53,720 nucleotides of DNA from positions 1 to 53,720 of the forward strand of contig JAISBE010000016.1 of assembly GCA_031266365.1 (NCBI GenBank), read 5' to 3'. The translations under genes were made by a program, and so were the position numbers. Source of the DNA: Oscillospiraceae bacterium. GTDB lineage: Bacteria; Bacillota; Clostridia; Oscillospirales; Acutalibacteraceae. The notes beneath the pieces were generated by a model. It saw only the letters and a program-made list of their open reading frames with translations. It did not search any database and was not told where the DNA came from. Positions 34,920 to 43,015 of this stretch are shown here, in pieces (position 1 is the stretch's first letter; each line of letters opens with the position of its first letter).

Positions 34920-35078
34920 ATGAATCACGATCAATTGGAGCCGCAAACGAGAGAAAAGCCAAATCGAAAATCAGAATCGCAACCTAGAACTCTTACTGAA
35001 GATGAACTCACAGTATGCACTGGGGGAACATCGACCACAGGTCTAGAAGGGAGAAATCCAAATAAACCGCCAGGATAA
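34920..35078 (+). CDS. Array unit 3: short double-glycine-leader peptide
   Basis: 52 residues, MNHDQLEPQTREKPNRK and on to RTLTEDELTVCTGG (Gly-Gly at 35-36), then a 16-residue core TSTTGLEGRNPNKPPG. This is the most bacteriocin-like member: LTEDEL fits the LSxxEL consensus of double-glycine leaders and of the RiPP precursors at 20 kb. No Cys in the core. The ribosome site is the same as in its neighbours. Too short to be picked up by ordinary gene callers. Confidence 0.75.
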   Translation: MNHDQLEPQTREKPNRKSESQPRTLTEDELTVCTGGTSTTGLEGRNPNKPPG

Positions 35079-35262
35079 GCATCGCAAGGCCGGTCTTGAC
35101 TGGCAAAACATAGCAAACAATATGATCAAAACGGCATGTACATCAACATAGACTACTTTCGCCAGGACCGACTACTAACGACACTATCGACCATCACGCT
35201 GATAAATCACCAAAAAGATTATACCTTAACAAATTCTCCTCAAGTTTAATTTCAAAATTATG

Positions 35263-35403
35263 TTGATATACGACAAAATTTATTATATAATTAACTTATA
35301 AATATAATTAAACTAATAAAACTTAATTATATTTTTCAACCGGAATGGTAGCTAATTACCATCCGAAATTATAAACATTTGTTTCACAGAAAGGATGATT
35401 TCA
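35263..35403 (+). promoter_or_regulatory. Array cassette 4: promoter and 5'UTR
   Basis: TTGATA (35263-35268), 17 bases, TATAAT (35286-35291); both hairpins are present (second at 35341-35365); ends AGAAAGGATGATTTCA before the ATG. Confidence 0.8.
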
Positions 35404-35631
35404 ATGAGTAAAGATGAACTGAAATCCACGAACCCAAAAAGAAAAAAAGACACGGAAGCGTCAACAAAGCAGCAACTACCCATGAGGGACGATAGCGCTG
35501 TCACCGGTGGGGTACAAATCAACGATCAAAATGTTAAGTCTGGTCTAGCCCAAGGAATTCCCCGACCTCTGACGCGTGACGAAGATGATCAGACTAAATG
35601 CGGAGAATGGCGAACCATGGAAGAGATATAA
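35404..35631 (+). CDS. Array unit 4: double-glycine-leader peptide
   Basis: 75 residues from MSKDEL. A Lys-rich leader ends QLPMRDDSAVTGG (Gly-Gly at 35-36), then a polar core of 39 residues (VQINDQNVKSGLAQGIPRP..) with one Cys. No known domain. Start chosen by spacing to AAAGGATG; a Met three codons upstream overlaps that site. Confidence 0.7.
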   Translation: MSKDELKSTNPKRKKDTEASTKQQLPMRDDSAVTGGVQINDQNVKSGLAQGIPRPLTRDEDDQTKCGEWRTMEEI

Positions 35632-35885
35632 ATACGAAAAGAGCCCCAATAATACAGCCTACCCGACATAGCGACATATATGTGCTTCAAAATCAAACAC
35701 TCACAATACTAGAATACGGTAGACTTAAACTCTGAAAACAGCGAATAATGACTCACTAAAAACTTAATAAAAATCATTAAAAATTCTATGGCAGTATGCA
35801 CTGATCAGACCTCTAACAGCAACTACACTCAGTAATAAAAAGCAAACCCTACATAAAGCCGCTCTAAAAAAAACATCTATATACG

Positions 35886-36086
35886 ATGGCGAGACGCTCT
35901 GTTACAAAATTTGCTGATGATCTATACGTAATAATAAACCAACTCGCGTCTCGCACCGACGTTGATCACGACAAATTATTTAACTATATATCATGTGTCC
36001 TTATACTCGAGTTAATTGACCAAAAATTGAAAATTGGATCGAACTCAGCTATATATTCCTTCATTCAGTCAAAAAAAGACTATTAA
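35886..36086 (+). CDS. Uncertain ORF in the array
   Basis: 66 residues (MARRSVTKFADDLYVIINQL..). No ribosome binding site, no cassette promoter and no leader. The composition is plausible for a helical protein, but I see no supporting evidence beyond the open frame. Confidence 0.25.
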   Translation: MARRSVTKFADDLYVIINQLASRTDVDHDKLFNYISCVLILELIDQKLKIGSNSAIYSFIQSKKDY

Positions 36087-36185
36087 GCAACGTTAGGGGA
36101 GCATATAGCAAAATTGTTCCTGTTTTTTAATTCTTTAACTTTGTCGTAAAAATAAAAATTTCGCATATTTAATTTTAAAATTATA

Positions 36186-36321
36186 TTGATATATAATAAG
36201 ATTTATTTTTCTAATTTATCTATGAAATAAATTAAAATTGATAAAATTCGTCTAAAAATATTTTAGACTTGGAATAATGCCTGATAGTATCGTAATTTAT
36301 CAGCATCTATTAAGTGGAGAG
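36186..36321 (+). promoter_or_regulatory. Array cassette 5: diverged promoter
   Basis: The AAAATTATATTGATAT block recurs (TTGATA at 36186-36191), with a weaker -10 (TCTAAT at 36210). The 5'UTR no longer resembles the others but also contains an AT-rich hairpin (TAAAAATATTTTA near 36252). It leads to a very short ORF after GTGGAGAG. Confidence 0.55.
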
Positions 36322-36417
36322 ATGCTATCCGTACAAATTAATAAAATAAACCAACAAATCTCAAGTAAGGCAGATAAAGCTAAAGACAAAATCAATTCCG
36401 CAAATAAAAACCAATAA
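36322..36417 (+). CDS. Array unit 5: possible 31-residue peptide
   Basis: MLSVQINKINQQISSKADK and on, a lysine-rich amphipathic helix with no double-glycine site. Supported only by position behind a cassette promoter and a GTGGAGAG site. Confidence 0.4.
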   Translation: MLSVQINKINQQISSKADKAKDKINSANKNQ

Positions 36418-36531
36418 TTTCAGCTATAGAATGTATCCAAAAAACAGATACCTTGTAGTGTTAACCTTACCTAGCTCTATGCCAAAAGTCGCCTTAAAAC
36501 GTTTTTTTGCATATTTAATTTTAAAATTGTA

Positions 36532-36560
36532 TTGACATATAATAAAATCTATCATATAAT
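36532..36560 (+). promoter_or_regulatory. Array cassette 6: promoter of zinc-finger unit 1
   Basis: TTGACA, 17 bases, TATAAT, within the same TTTTAAAATTGTATTGACAT block. The 5'UTR is short (about 50 nt) and ends AGAAAGGATGGTATTT, keeping the array's ribosome site but not the hairpins. Confidence 0.8.
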
Positions 36561-36618
36561 TAATTTATAATGAATATAATTTCTACAATCTTACTCAAAT
36601 TTAGAAAGGATGGTATTT

Positions 36619-36936
36619 ATGCCAAAAACAACAAAATTGTTGCCATTAGATGACCTTGCACTAGAATCGGTCAGCGGCGGAACACACGTAACGGCGGCTA
36701 CAAAGAGTGGATGGCGCCACATAAGTGCGGAGACATGCGGGGGAGGAGCGCCATGCATCAGCCGTTTCAAATGCGACACATGTGAGAAAAAATCGGTCGC
36801 ACAAGAAACGATGAAAAACCACTGTACTAACGTACATGGAATAGACAATCCCGAAGAGGTGGGCTGTTGGATTTGCGATGCAGACCATACCCCATTAAAT
36901 GTATTAGACCATCCAGATATACAAACTTTTACATAA
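36619..36936 (+). CDS. Array unit 6: double-glycine-leader C2H2 zinc-finger protein
   Basis: 105 residues. Leader MPKTTKLLPLDDLALESVSGG with Gly-Gly at 20-21. The core contains FKCDTCEKKSVAQETMKNHC.. with C52-x2-C55-x12-H68-x4-H73, the exact spacing of a eukaryotic C2H2 finger, with an aromatic residue two before the first Cys and Met65 in the usual hydrophobic position; Ser59 replaces the usual Phe. A second Cys pair (C83, C86) with H90 or H98 may form a degenerate second finger, and C40/C46 precede the first. The finger shares HCxNVH with unit 7. In eukaryotes such fingers bind DNA, RNA or protein. Export followed by action in a host cell is inference. Confidence 0.8.
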   Translation: MPKTTKLLPLDDLALESVSGGTHVTAATKSGWRHISAETCGGGAPCISRFKCDTCEKKSVAQETMKNHCTNVHGIDNPEEVGCWICDADHTPLNVLDHPDIQTFT

Positions 36937-37056
36937 TAAGGACAAAAATAAAAGTATAAAAATGTTAAGAAACAGTTAATTACTTGTAAAATATTTGCAA
37001 ACACCAGCATATATTATGAGATCTTATAATAAACTGAATAACAAAGAGGGATACAT

Positions 37057-37326
37057 ATGGACAAACAAAAACGCCGCTCACACACCACCGAAACAAATAA
37101 AACGGTGCTTCCTGATTCGGCGACGGCGCTTTGTGCAGGTGGCTTAAACTATCTCGACAAAATGAAAGTATGCGACGTTACCGTTACGAATGATGGTGGT
37201 GGTGAGGATATAATCTATACTTGTTGCGAGTGCAAAGCAGAGTTCAACACACCAGGGCGACTAACACGGCATTGTCTGAATGTTCATAACGGCCATGCAT
37301 GGATACGTTCACAAAATGAAGGTTAA
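37057..37326 (+). CDS. Array unit 7: double-glycine-leader C2H2 zinc-finger protein
   Basis: 89 residues. A basic N-terminus (MDKQKRRSHTTETNK) leads to VLPDSATALCAGG with Gly-Gly at 28-29. The core has YTCCECKAEFNTPGRLTRHC..: Y54-x-C56-x2-C59-x3-F63-x5-L69-x2-H72-x4-H77, a perfect match to the classical C2H2 consensus including the core Phe and Leu. The finger's helix region (PGRLTRHCLNV) carries Arg residues at plausible contact positions. Start follows AAAGAGGGA. No cassette promoter is directly upstream, so it is probably transcribed with unit 6, 120 nt before. A terminator hairpin lies at 37609. Confidence 0.8.
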   Translation: MDKQKRRSHTTETNKTVLPDSATALCAGGLNYLDKMKVCDVTVTNDGGGEDIIYTCCECKAEFNTPGRLTRHCLNVHNGHAWIRSQNEG

Positions 37327-38103
37327 GAATCTCCTCACGATGGTGGTGTTGCTTATTAGCCTATAGTATCGAACTTATATTCAAAATTAGTCTAGCCTGT
37401 CTTCAGAATACTAACCTAAGATATACGTATAAAGCAATATTTTCAAATTTACCAAATCTATTTAAATATGTTTCATTTGTTATTCCTTATTTAATTGCAA
37501 GAATGATAAGTTTATGATTAAATACCATTTTTGTCAGGTAAGATATAAGTTCACACAGAAGCAATCAAATAATTTCACGATAAACTTGAATATTGCAAAA
37601 ATTTATTACAAGTACCCGGTGAAAACTGAGGTACTTGTTTTACATCAGTAGCGGTGCACCAAAATGCCAAAAGCTACCCGTGATCTAGCTTATTGTTATT
37701 CTTTCTCAATTATATTTTATATTTAAAAATTTTGCGCACTCGATTCTAAAATTATATTGATTTGAATCAAATATCGTGCAGCCGGTACTTTACCTGAGGG
37801 TTATAGCGTTTCCAATTGCGCTGGTAAGCCGATGTACCAGATAACCATGGAAGCGTATAGGGGCTGGTAATTACTGACAGATAAAGTGCCACTTAACACG
37901 CTATATAATACTAAAAACCTACAGCACTAAGAGCTCTAAATGTTACAGTCAAATAATATCAGGCGACTCATTATGCAAGAATTATAACAAAAGTTGCTAA
38001 TCTCATCGTAAACATACACTAAATTGAGACCGCAAGGTTTTACCCCACATTCAAACCTACTTAATCTAAATTACTTATTACCTGTTCCTCGTCCGGCTTT
38101 GAC
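37327..38103. other. Gap after the array with cassette remnant
   Basis: About 780 nt without a credible gene. Holds the terminator at 37609 and, at about 37742-37762, the block ATTCTAAAATTATATTGATT, a cassette promoter start whose -10 region has been lost. Confidence 0.6.
37609..37642 (+). terminator. Terminator of the array
   Basis: CAAGTACC / GGTACTTG stem with a CGGTGAAAACTGA loop followed by TTTTAC, 283 nt after unit 7. Confidence 0.65.
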
Positions 38104-38838
38104 TTAGATGACATATCCGCCATTAGGACTGATAACCTGGCCCGTTATGAAGTCTGCTTTGCTTGAGGCTAAAAATAAAATCGTATTTGCAATGTCGGCT
38201 ACAGTGCCCAAGCTTCTCAGCGGAGTTTTCGCTTTTAATGCGTCCAATATCGCTTTTTCACAATCGGCGTTCATATCTGTATCGATCACACCGGGTGCCA
38301 CACAGTTTACCTGAATGCTAGATGGACCGACTTCCTTCGCCAACGCCTTGGTAAACCCTATGATTGCTGCCTTTGACGCAGAATACGCTGTTTCGCACGA
38401 TGCTCCACACATCCCCCAAATAGATGAAATATTAATGATTTTACCGCTGTGTCTGCGCAACATGTTAGGTAAAACTGCTTTGCAGCAATGGAATGTCCCT
38501 TCGACGTTCACCGCAAAAAGTCTTTTCCAGTCTTCGAATTCGGTTTCAATTAGCAACTTTTCCTCAGCCACGCCTGCATTATTGACTAATACATCTATTT
38601 TGCCGAATAAATCTTCAACAGATTTAAACATGTCAACAACCGCTTGCGGCTCAGAAATATCTGCCTGGATAGCAATAGCACTGTGATGGCCTGATGTGAG
38701 CTCAGCTGCGAGTTTTTCTGCTTTAAGCTTCGAATTGAGATAATTTATCACAACGTTAAAGCCCTCATATGCGAAAAATTTGGCTGTCTCTCGCCCGATA
38801 CCGCGTGAGGCACCGGTGATTACTACTGTTTTATCCAT
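38104..38838 (-). CDS. fabG: Short-chain dehydrogenase, FabG-like
   Basis: 244 residues, NAD(P)H-dependent, best match the 3-oxoacyl-ACP reductase type. TGASRGIG (about residues 8-15) binds cofactor, NNAG at about 88-91, Ser in INISSIWG and the YSASK motif (about 152) form the active site, followed by VNCVAPGVIDTDM and the C-terminal ISPNGGYVI. No other fatty-acid genes adjoin it, so a different substrate cannot be ruled out. An AGGGAGG site precedes the ATG. Confidence 0.88.
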   Translation of the reverse strand: MDKTVVITGASRGIGRETAKFFAYEGFNVVINYLNSKLKAEKLAAELTSGHHSAIAIQADISEPQAVVDMFKSVEDLFGKIDVLVNNAGVAEEKLLIETEFEDWKRLFAVNVEGTFHCCKAVLPNMLRRHSGKIINISSIWGMCGASCETAYSASKAAIIGFTKALAKEVGPSSIQVNCVAPGVIDTDMNADCEKAILDALKAKTPLRSLGTVADIANTILFLASSKADFITGQVISPNGGYVI

Positions 38839-39015
38839 TTAAACCTCCCTATTATAGTATATTTTATGAACGACTAATAATACATTTAAATTATTTTTAT
38901 ACTGCATAAACTTGTTTTCAAATTAATTTCTGATAGAAAAGCGATGTACCTCAAATTTTTGGCAACAGCGAAAGTTTTGACGATATGGCAAATTTTAGAA
39001 TAAAATGACGATGAA

Positions 39016-39650
39016 GGTATAACTTAAAAACAGGATGGCATGAGCGGGGCAATGCATTTCATTGACACCGATTTTAGAGAAATTTGCAACACTGAGAGGA
39101 AAATTTTGGATTTTTTATTATACACTCAAATTCAGCTAAAAATATTTAATTTCTGTGCGAGCAAGCAACCTAATAGCTTACCTACGCTTGCACAATCAAC
39201 TGCGTCGGTGGAAATTTTAGAATAAAAAGGTATAACTTCAAAAAAGGACAGCACGAACGGGGCAATGCATTTCATTGATATCGATTTTGGATAAATTTGT
39301 AATATTTAGGGAAGCAGTTCGGATTTTTCACTATACACTCAAATTCAGTTAAAAATATTTAATTTCTGTGCGAGCAGCAACCTAATAGCTTACCTGCGCT
39401 TGCGCAATCAATTGCGTCGGTGGAAATTTTAGAATAAAAAGGTATAACTTCAAAAAAGGACAGCACGAGCGGGGCAATGCATTTCATTGATATCGATTTT
39501 GGAGAAACTTATAACATTTAGGGAAGTAGTGCGGATTTTTCACTATATACTCAAATTCAGCTAAAAATATTTAATTTCTGTGCGAGCAGCAACTAATAGC
39601 TTACCTGCGCTTGCGCAATCAATTGCGTCGGTGGAAATTTTTAAAATAAA
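39016..39650. repeat. Three tandem repeats of about 212 bp
   Basis: Copies start at 39016, 39229 and 39441 with GGTATAACTT. Each contains GCGGGGCAATGCATTTCATTG, then TACTCAAATTCAG.. and TGCGTCGGTGGAAATTTT. Differences are point changes and single indels; the third copy ends in a diverged tail. Open frames inside are not conserved between copies, so it is non-coding or a decayed coding repeat. The remaining gap (38839-39015, 39651-39940) has no gene. Confidence 0.9.
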
Positions 39651-39940
39651 AATTAAAGAATTGTTAAATTGATTTTTCATATTTTCAAAAATTATCCTTA
39701 ACCGTGCCGCACTCTCGCATATTTGAGAAAGCCAGCCTGTGGAGATTTTTGCAAATTTTAGGCAACTGGGGAAATTATTATCGAAAATTATACACAAGCG
39801 CCAGTAAATCTGGCTTTTAATTGCCACACGCTTCATGACTGGCAAAGGAACCTTATTAGCTTTTTCAGCGATGTGATGAAAAACCGTGTCTCCGCGCGAG
39901 TTTCGGCTTCGTAAATCTCATGTGCTGCCGAGACTATTAC

Positions 39941-41368
39941 TTATACCTGCAGTTGCAAATTATCATATTTTTGCGAAATATCTCTTGCAACCACCACGCC
40001 AGTAATCGAAGCTTGCATCAACCCTCTGGTGATTCCGGCACCATCGCCTATTGTATAAAAATTCTCAATTTCAGTTTCAAAATTATCTTTCACATCGATT
40101 TTAGATGAATAAAATTTCACTTCAACTCCGTATAAAAGAGTGTTTTTTGAATAAAGCCCCGGCGCTACTTTATCGTACGCCTGAAGAGATTCCACTATAC
40201 TCGTGAGATGCCTGTGCGGCAACACGAATGATAAATCTCCAGCAACAGCAGTTTTTAAGGTTGGGATAGTAGTTGATTTTTCTAATCTAGTATAATCCGT
40301 GCGCCGGCCTTTAAGCAAATCGCCTAAACGCTGGACTATTACCCCACCGCCTGTGAGCATATTGCCTAACCCGGCAATATATTTTCCATACTTCAAAGGT
40401 TGATTGAAAGGTGATGTGAATCTTGTGGACACCAGCATGGCAAAATTTGTGTTAGCCGTCTTTCTTGATTTATCTGCGTAACTATGGCCATTTACCACGC
40501 TTATACTGTCATTATAGCGCTCCTCACTGACTATTCCGCCAGGATTCATACAAAAAGTCCGCACTCTGTTTTCAAAAGTATCGGAATAATAAACAAGCTT
40601 AGCTTCATATAATTTTTCCGTTAAATGATCCATAACAGCGTTTGGCACTTCAACGCGGACTCCGATATCAACTTCGTTATTAATGGTTTTTATCTGATTT
40701 TTCTCCGCTATCTTTGTAAGCCAGCGTGATCCTACTCTACCAGGTGCTGCGACCACAATTGGCGCATAAAACATCTTTTTTTCACCATTTTTATCTACTA
40801 CTGAAATGCCAGTGACTTTGCGATTTTCCACCAAAAGTTCGTTCGCCGTGGTGTGTTCCATAAATTTAAAATTCGGTGATTTTTTTAAATGTTCATACAT
40901 ATTACAAAGCACATGTAAAGAGTGCTCCGTCCCCATATGCCTGACAGGAGAAGGAATCAATTTAATATTTACTCTATACATTTCATAAGCGATTTCATCA
41001 GCATAACGGCTATTTTGCCCGTAAACTTTTTCTGGCGCTCCAAAATTTAAATAAATTTTATCAACATATTCAATTAGCTCTTTTGCTTTATTCAACGAAA
41101 GGTAGTTTGTGATATTTCCGCCAACTTCACATGAAAGTGACAGCTTGCCATCCGAAAAGGCACCTGCTCCTGCCCAGCCATTCATAATATTACAAGGTTT
41201 GCAATTCACGCACTTACCAACAGTTCTAGCGGGGCAGTTTCTAGAGCTTATGTTACTTCCAGAATCTAAAATTAAAACTTTCTTTTCTGGCACAATTTTA
41301 TTAAGCTCCAAAGCGGCAAAAATTCCTGCAGGGCCTGCTCCTATTACGATAACATCGAAATTATTCAC
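39941..41368 (-). CDS. FAD-dependent dehydrogenase (COG2509 type)
   Basis: 475 residues. N-terminal FAD-binding VIGAGPAGIFAALEL (about 7-21) with LILDSG at the end of the second strand. The Cys-rich segment NCPARTVGKCVNCKPC followed by GWAGAGAFSDGKL is the mark of this uncharacterised family. A second flavin-site signature, FYTIGDGAGITRGLMQA, lies at the C-terminus. The reaction is not known. It stands alone; the AGGTATTT upstream gives a weak ribosome site. Confidence 0.9.
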   Translation of the reverse strand: MNNFDVIVIGAGPAGIFAALELNKIVPEKKVLILDSGSNISSRNCPARTVGKCVNCKPCNIMNGWAGAGAFSDGKLSLSCEVGGNITNYLSLNKAKELIEYVDKIYLNFGAPEKVYGQNSRYADEIAYEMYRVNIKLIPSPVRHMGTEHSLHVLCNMYEHLKKSPNFKFMEHTTANELLVENRKVTGISVVDKNGEKKMFYAPIVVAAPGRVGSRWLTKIAEKNQIKTINNEVDIGVRVEVPNAVMDHLTEKLYEAKLVYYSDTFENRVRTFCMNPGGIVSEERYNDSISVVNGHSYADKSRKTANTNFAMLVSTRFTSPFNQPLKYGKYIAGLGNMLTGGGVIVQRLGDLLKGRRTDYTRLEKSTTIPTLKTAVAGDLSFVLPHRHLTSIVESLQAYDKVAPGLYSKNTLLYGVEVKFYSSKIDVKDNFETEIENFYTIGDGAGITRGLMQASITGVVVARDISQKYDNLQLQV

Positions 41369-41644
41369 AAAAATACCTCACTTTATTGTTTTAAAAATTG
41401 AAAATCAATGCAATATGAGCCAATCTAAAAATTTCTTATTAAGGCCGATTTAAATATTACACTAATATTAAAAAGTATCCGTCAAAAATCTCAACGAGAT
41501 TTCCATTTCTGTGAATAAAAAAATAAAACATAAAATTCCAAATTATTCAAAATTTTATACTTTTAACCCAATTTTACAAATGTTTAAAGCTAAACAAAAT
41601 AAATATCATTTTTATAAACAATTTTTCTTAAAAGTAGCACCTAC

Positions 41645-41721
41645 TGGTGCGCCAGGAGGGATTCGAACCCCCGGCCTCTTGGTTCGTAGCCAAACACTCT
41701 ATCCAGCTGAGCTACTGGCGC
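41645..41721 (-). tRNA. tRNA-Arg(ACG)
   Basis: 77 nt on the minus strand, acceptor GCGCCAG / CTGGCGC with encoded CCA, D-arm GCTC..GAGT, anticodon stem TTTGG / CCAAG around CTACGAA (anticodon ACG, read as ICG for CGN), T-loop TTCGAAT. The short open frame on the other strand here is only a shadow. Confidence 0.96.
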
Positions 41722-41818
41722 ACAAAATTAATATCATTTTTATTCTATAGTACCAGTAAAAAAAAATCAAGAGCTTCTACCTTCAAAAAATTCTCTAAGT
41801 GCTTTTAGAAAATATATA

Positions 41819-41860
41819 AAAAACCTCTTTTTAAAATAATGATACTAAAGAGGTTTTTTG
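41819..41860 (-). terminator. Terminator after the secreted unknown gene
   Basis: AAACCTCTTT / AAAGAGGTTT stem with a 17-base loop; A-rich on one side and T-rich on the other, so usable in both directions. It lies 26 nt after the stop of the minus-strand gene upstream. Confidence 0.7.
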
Positions 41861-41885
41861 TTAATTTATAAATATTCATTTCGCT

Positions 41886-42593
41886 TTATACTATTCCTTC
41901 TGCACGCAAATCACTAAAATTAAGAGCCCTTGAATCCTGTTCATCTGTGGCTAAATATTGAATATCTAAGTTCATAAGCGGTCCAGCAAAAAAAACTATA
42001 ATTTTAAGTCTCGGTTGCCCTCCATACATAAAATATGGTTCCAATTTTACTCGTAAAGCATCTACTTTATCAGCTAATTCGTGAACACCATTAGCAATAT
42101 TTTCAAGTGCTGCATCTAAACTAGGTGCAAGACAATTAAAAAAATTCATCGACGCATTATTGTTTTCTAACTTAATTATGTGTAAATCTATATTAGCTTC
42201 ATTAATTATATTCTGGCGAAACTCCGTGTGAACACCTTCCTCATTGAGATCGATAACCACGTGAATGCGTTGATTTCCATTATTCGCTATTTGACTTGCC
42301 AGCTCTCCAGGCAGTCTAGCTTCCAAAACTTGTTTATCACTATCACTGTAATCTAGCTCATCAGCGACTCCAACCAAAAAATTGGTCAATGATTCCACAC
42401 CAGAATCTGGTCTACCGCCTAACTTTTTTTGGTTTGTATTCGAATTCTTTACCCAAAAAACGGTAAATGGGAATTGCAATTGAGGAGCAGCTTGTTGAGG
42501 TGAACTACCGAATACTTCCACTGAAGCAGAAAAAGCTGAAATAGCGGCAACACTAAGAACTAACAAAGACGCTAAAATTTTCTTGCATTTCAT
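41886..42593 (-). CDS. Secreted protein of unknown function
   Basis: 235 residues. Clear signal peptide (MKCKKILASLLVLSVAAISA, cut near residue 22-30), then a Gln/Pro stretch and a mixed alpha/beta domain. IHVVIDLNEEG, IDLHIIKLEN and LKIIVFFAGPLMNLDIQYL look like beta strands of a globular fold; helix LDAALENIANGVHELADKVDALRVKL. No Cys in the mature part apart from FFNCLA. I do not recognise a family. A strong GGGGGCG site precedes the ATG. Possible host-directed factor by location of secretion only. Confidence 0.75.
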   Translation of the reverse strand: MKCKKILASLLVLSVAAISAFSASVEVFGSSPQQAAPQLQFPFTVFWVKNSNTNQKKLGGRPDSGVESLTNFLVGVADELDYSDSDKQVLEARLPGELASQIANNGNQRIHVVIDLNEEGVHTEFRQNIINEANIDLHIIKLENNNASMNFFNCLAPSLDAALENIANGVHELADKVDALRVKLEPYFMYGGQPRLKIIVFFAGPLMNLDIQYLATDEQDSRALNFSDLRAEGIV

Positions 42594-43015
42594 ATTCGAA
42601 ACGCCCCCTTAAAATAATATTTATACTTAAATAAAGTATAAATATTATTATATCGTATCTCAATATTTTTTTCAAGTTATATATTATATTTATATCAAAT
42701 ATAGCTTATTTTCCAAGCATAAAATACCATATTAAGGAAAATAAACATTAAAAAATAGATAAGTAACTAAATAATAGAGGCACATTTACCAAATAATATG
42801 TATAATTTACAATATAAATTATATTATAAAGAGAAAAATTAAAAATAAGCAATAAAATTATAATTGATAAAAGGCTAATTTAGCACACTAGCATTTTTAC
42901 TCAATTGTAATTTTTTTAATTTCATGTTATAATTATATTATCAGTAAATAATTTTCATGTAAAAATTTTAAATAATATGATTATTATAATAGAATATTTT
43001 ATTTAAGGTGGGTGA
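42594..43015. other. AT-rich gene-free gap
   Basis: 420 nt between the divergent secreted-protein and glnS genes. TATAAT-like boxes occur (for example near 42928), but no confident promoter pair; no ORF. Confidence 0.5.

Noticed and set aside
33247..36560. CRISPR-like or terminal-repeat transposon reading of the array repeats
   Set aside because: The repeats are promoter/5'UTR cassettes with -35, -10 and ribosome site in fixed spacing to start codons; no transposase or terminal inverted repeats were seen.
39016..39650. CRISPR array
   Set aside because: Period of 212 bp with the whole unit conserved, no short repeats with unique spacers, and no cas genes nearby.
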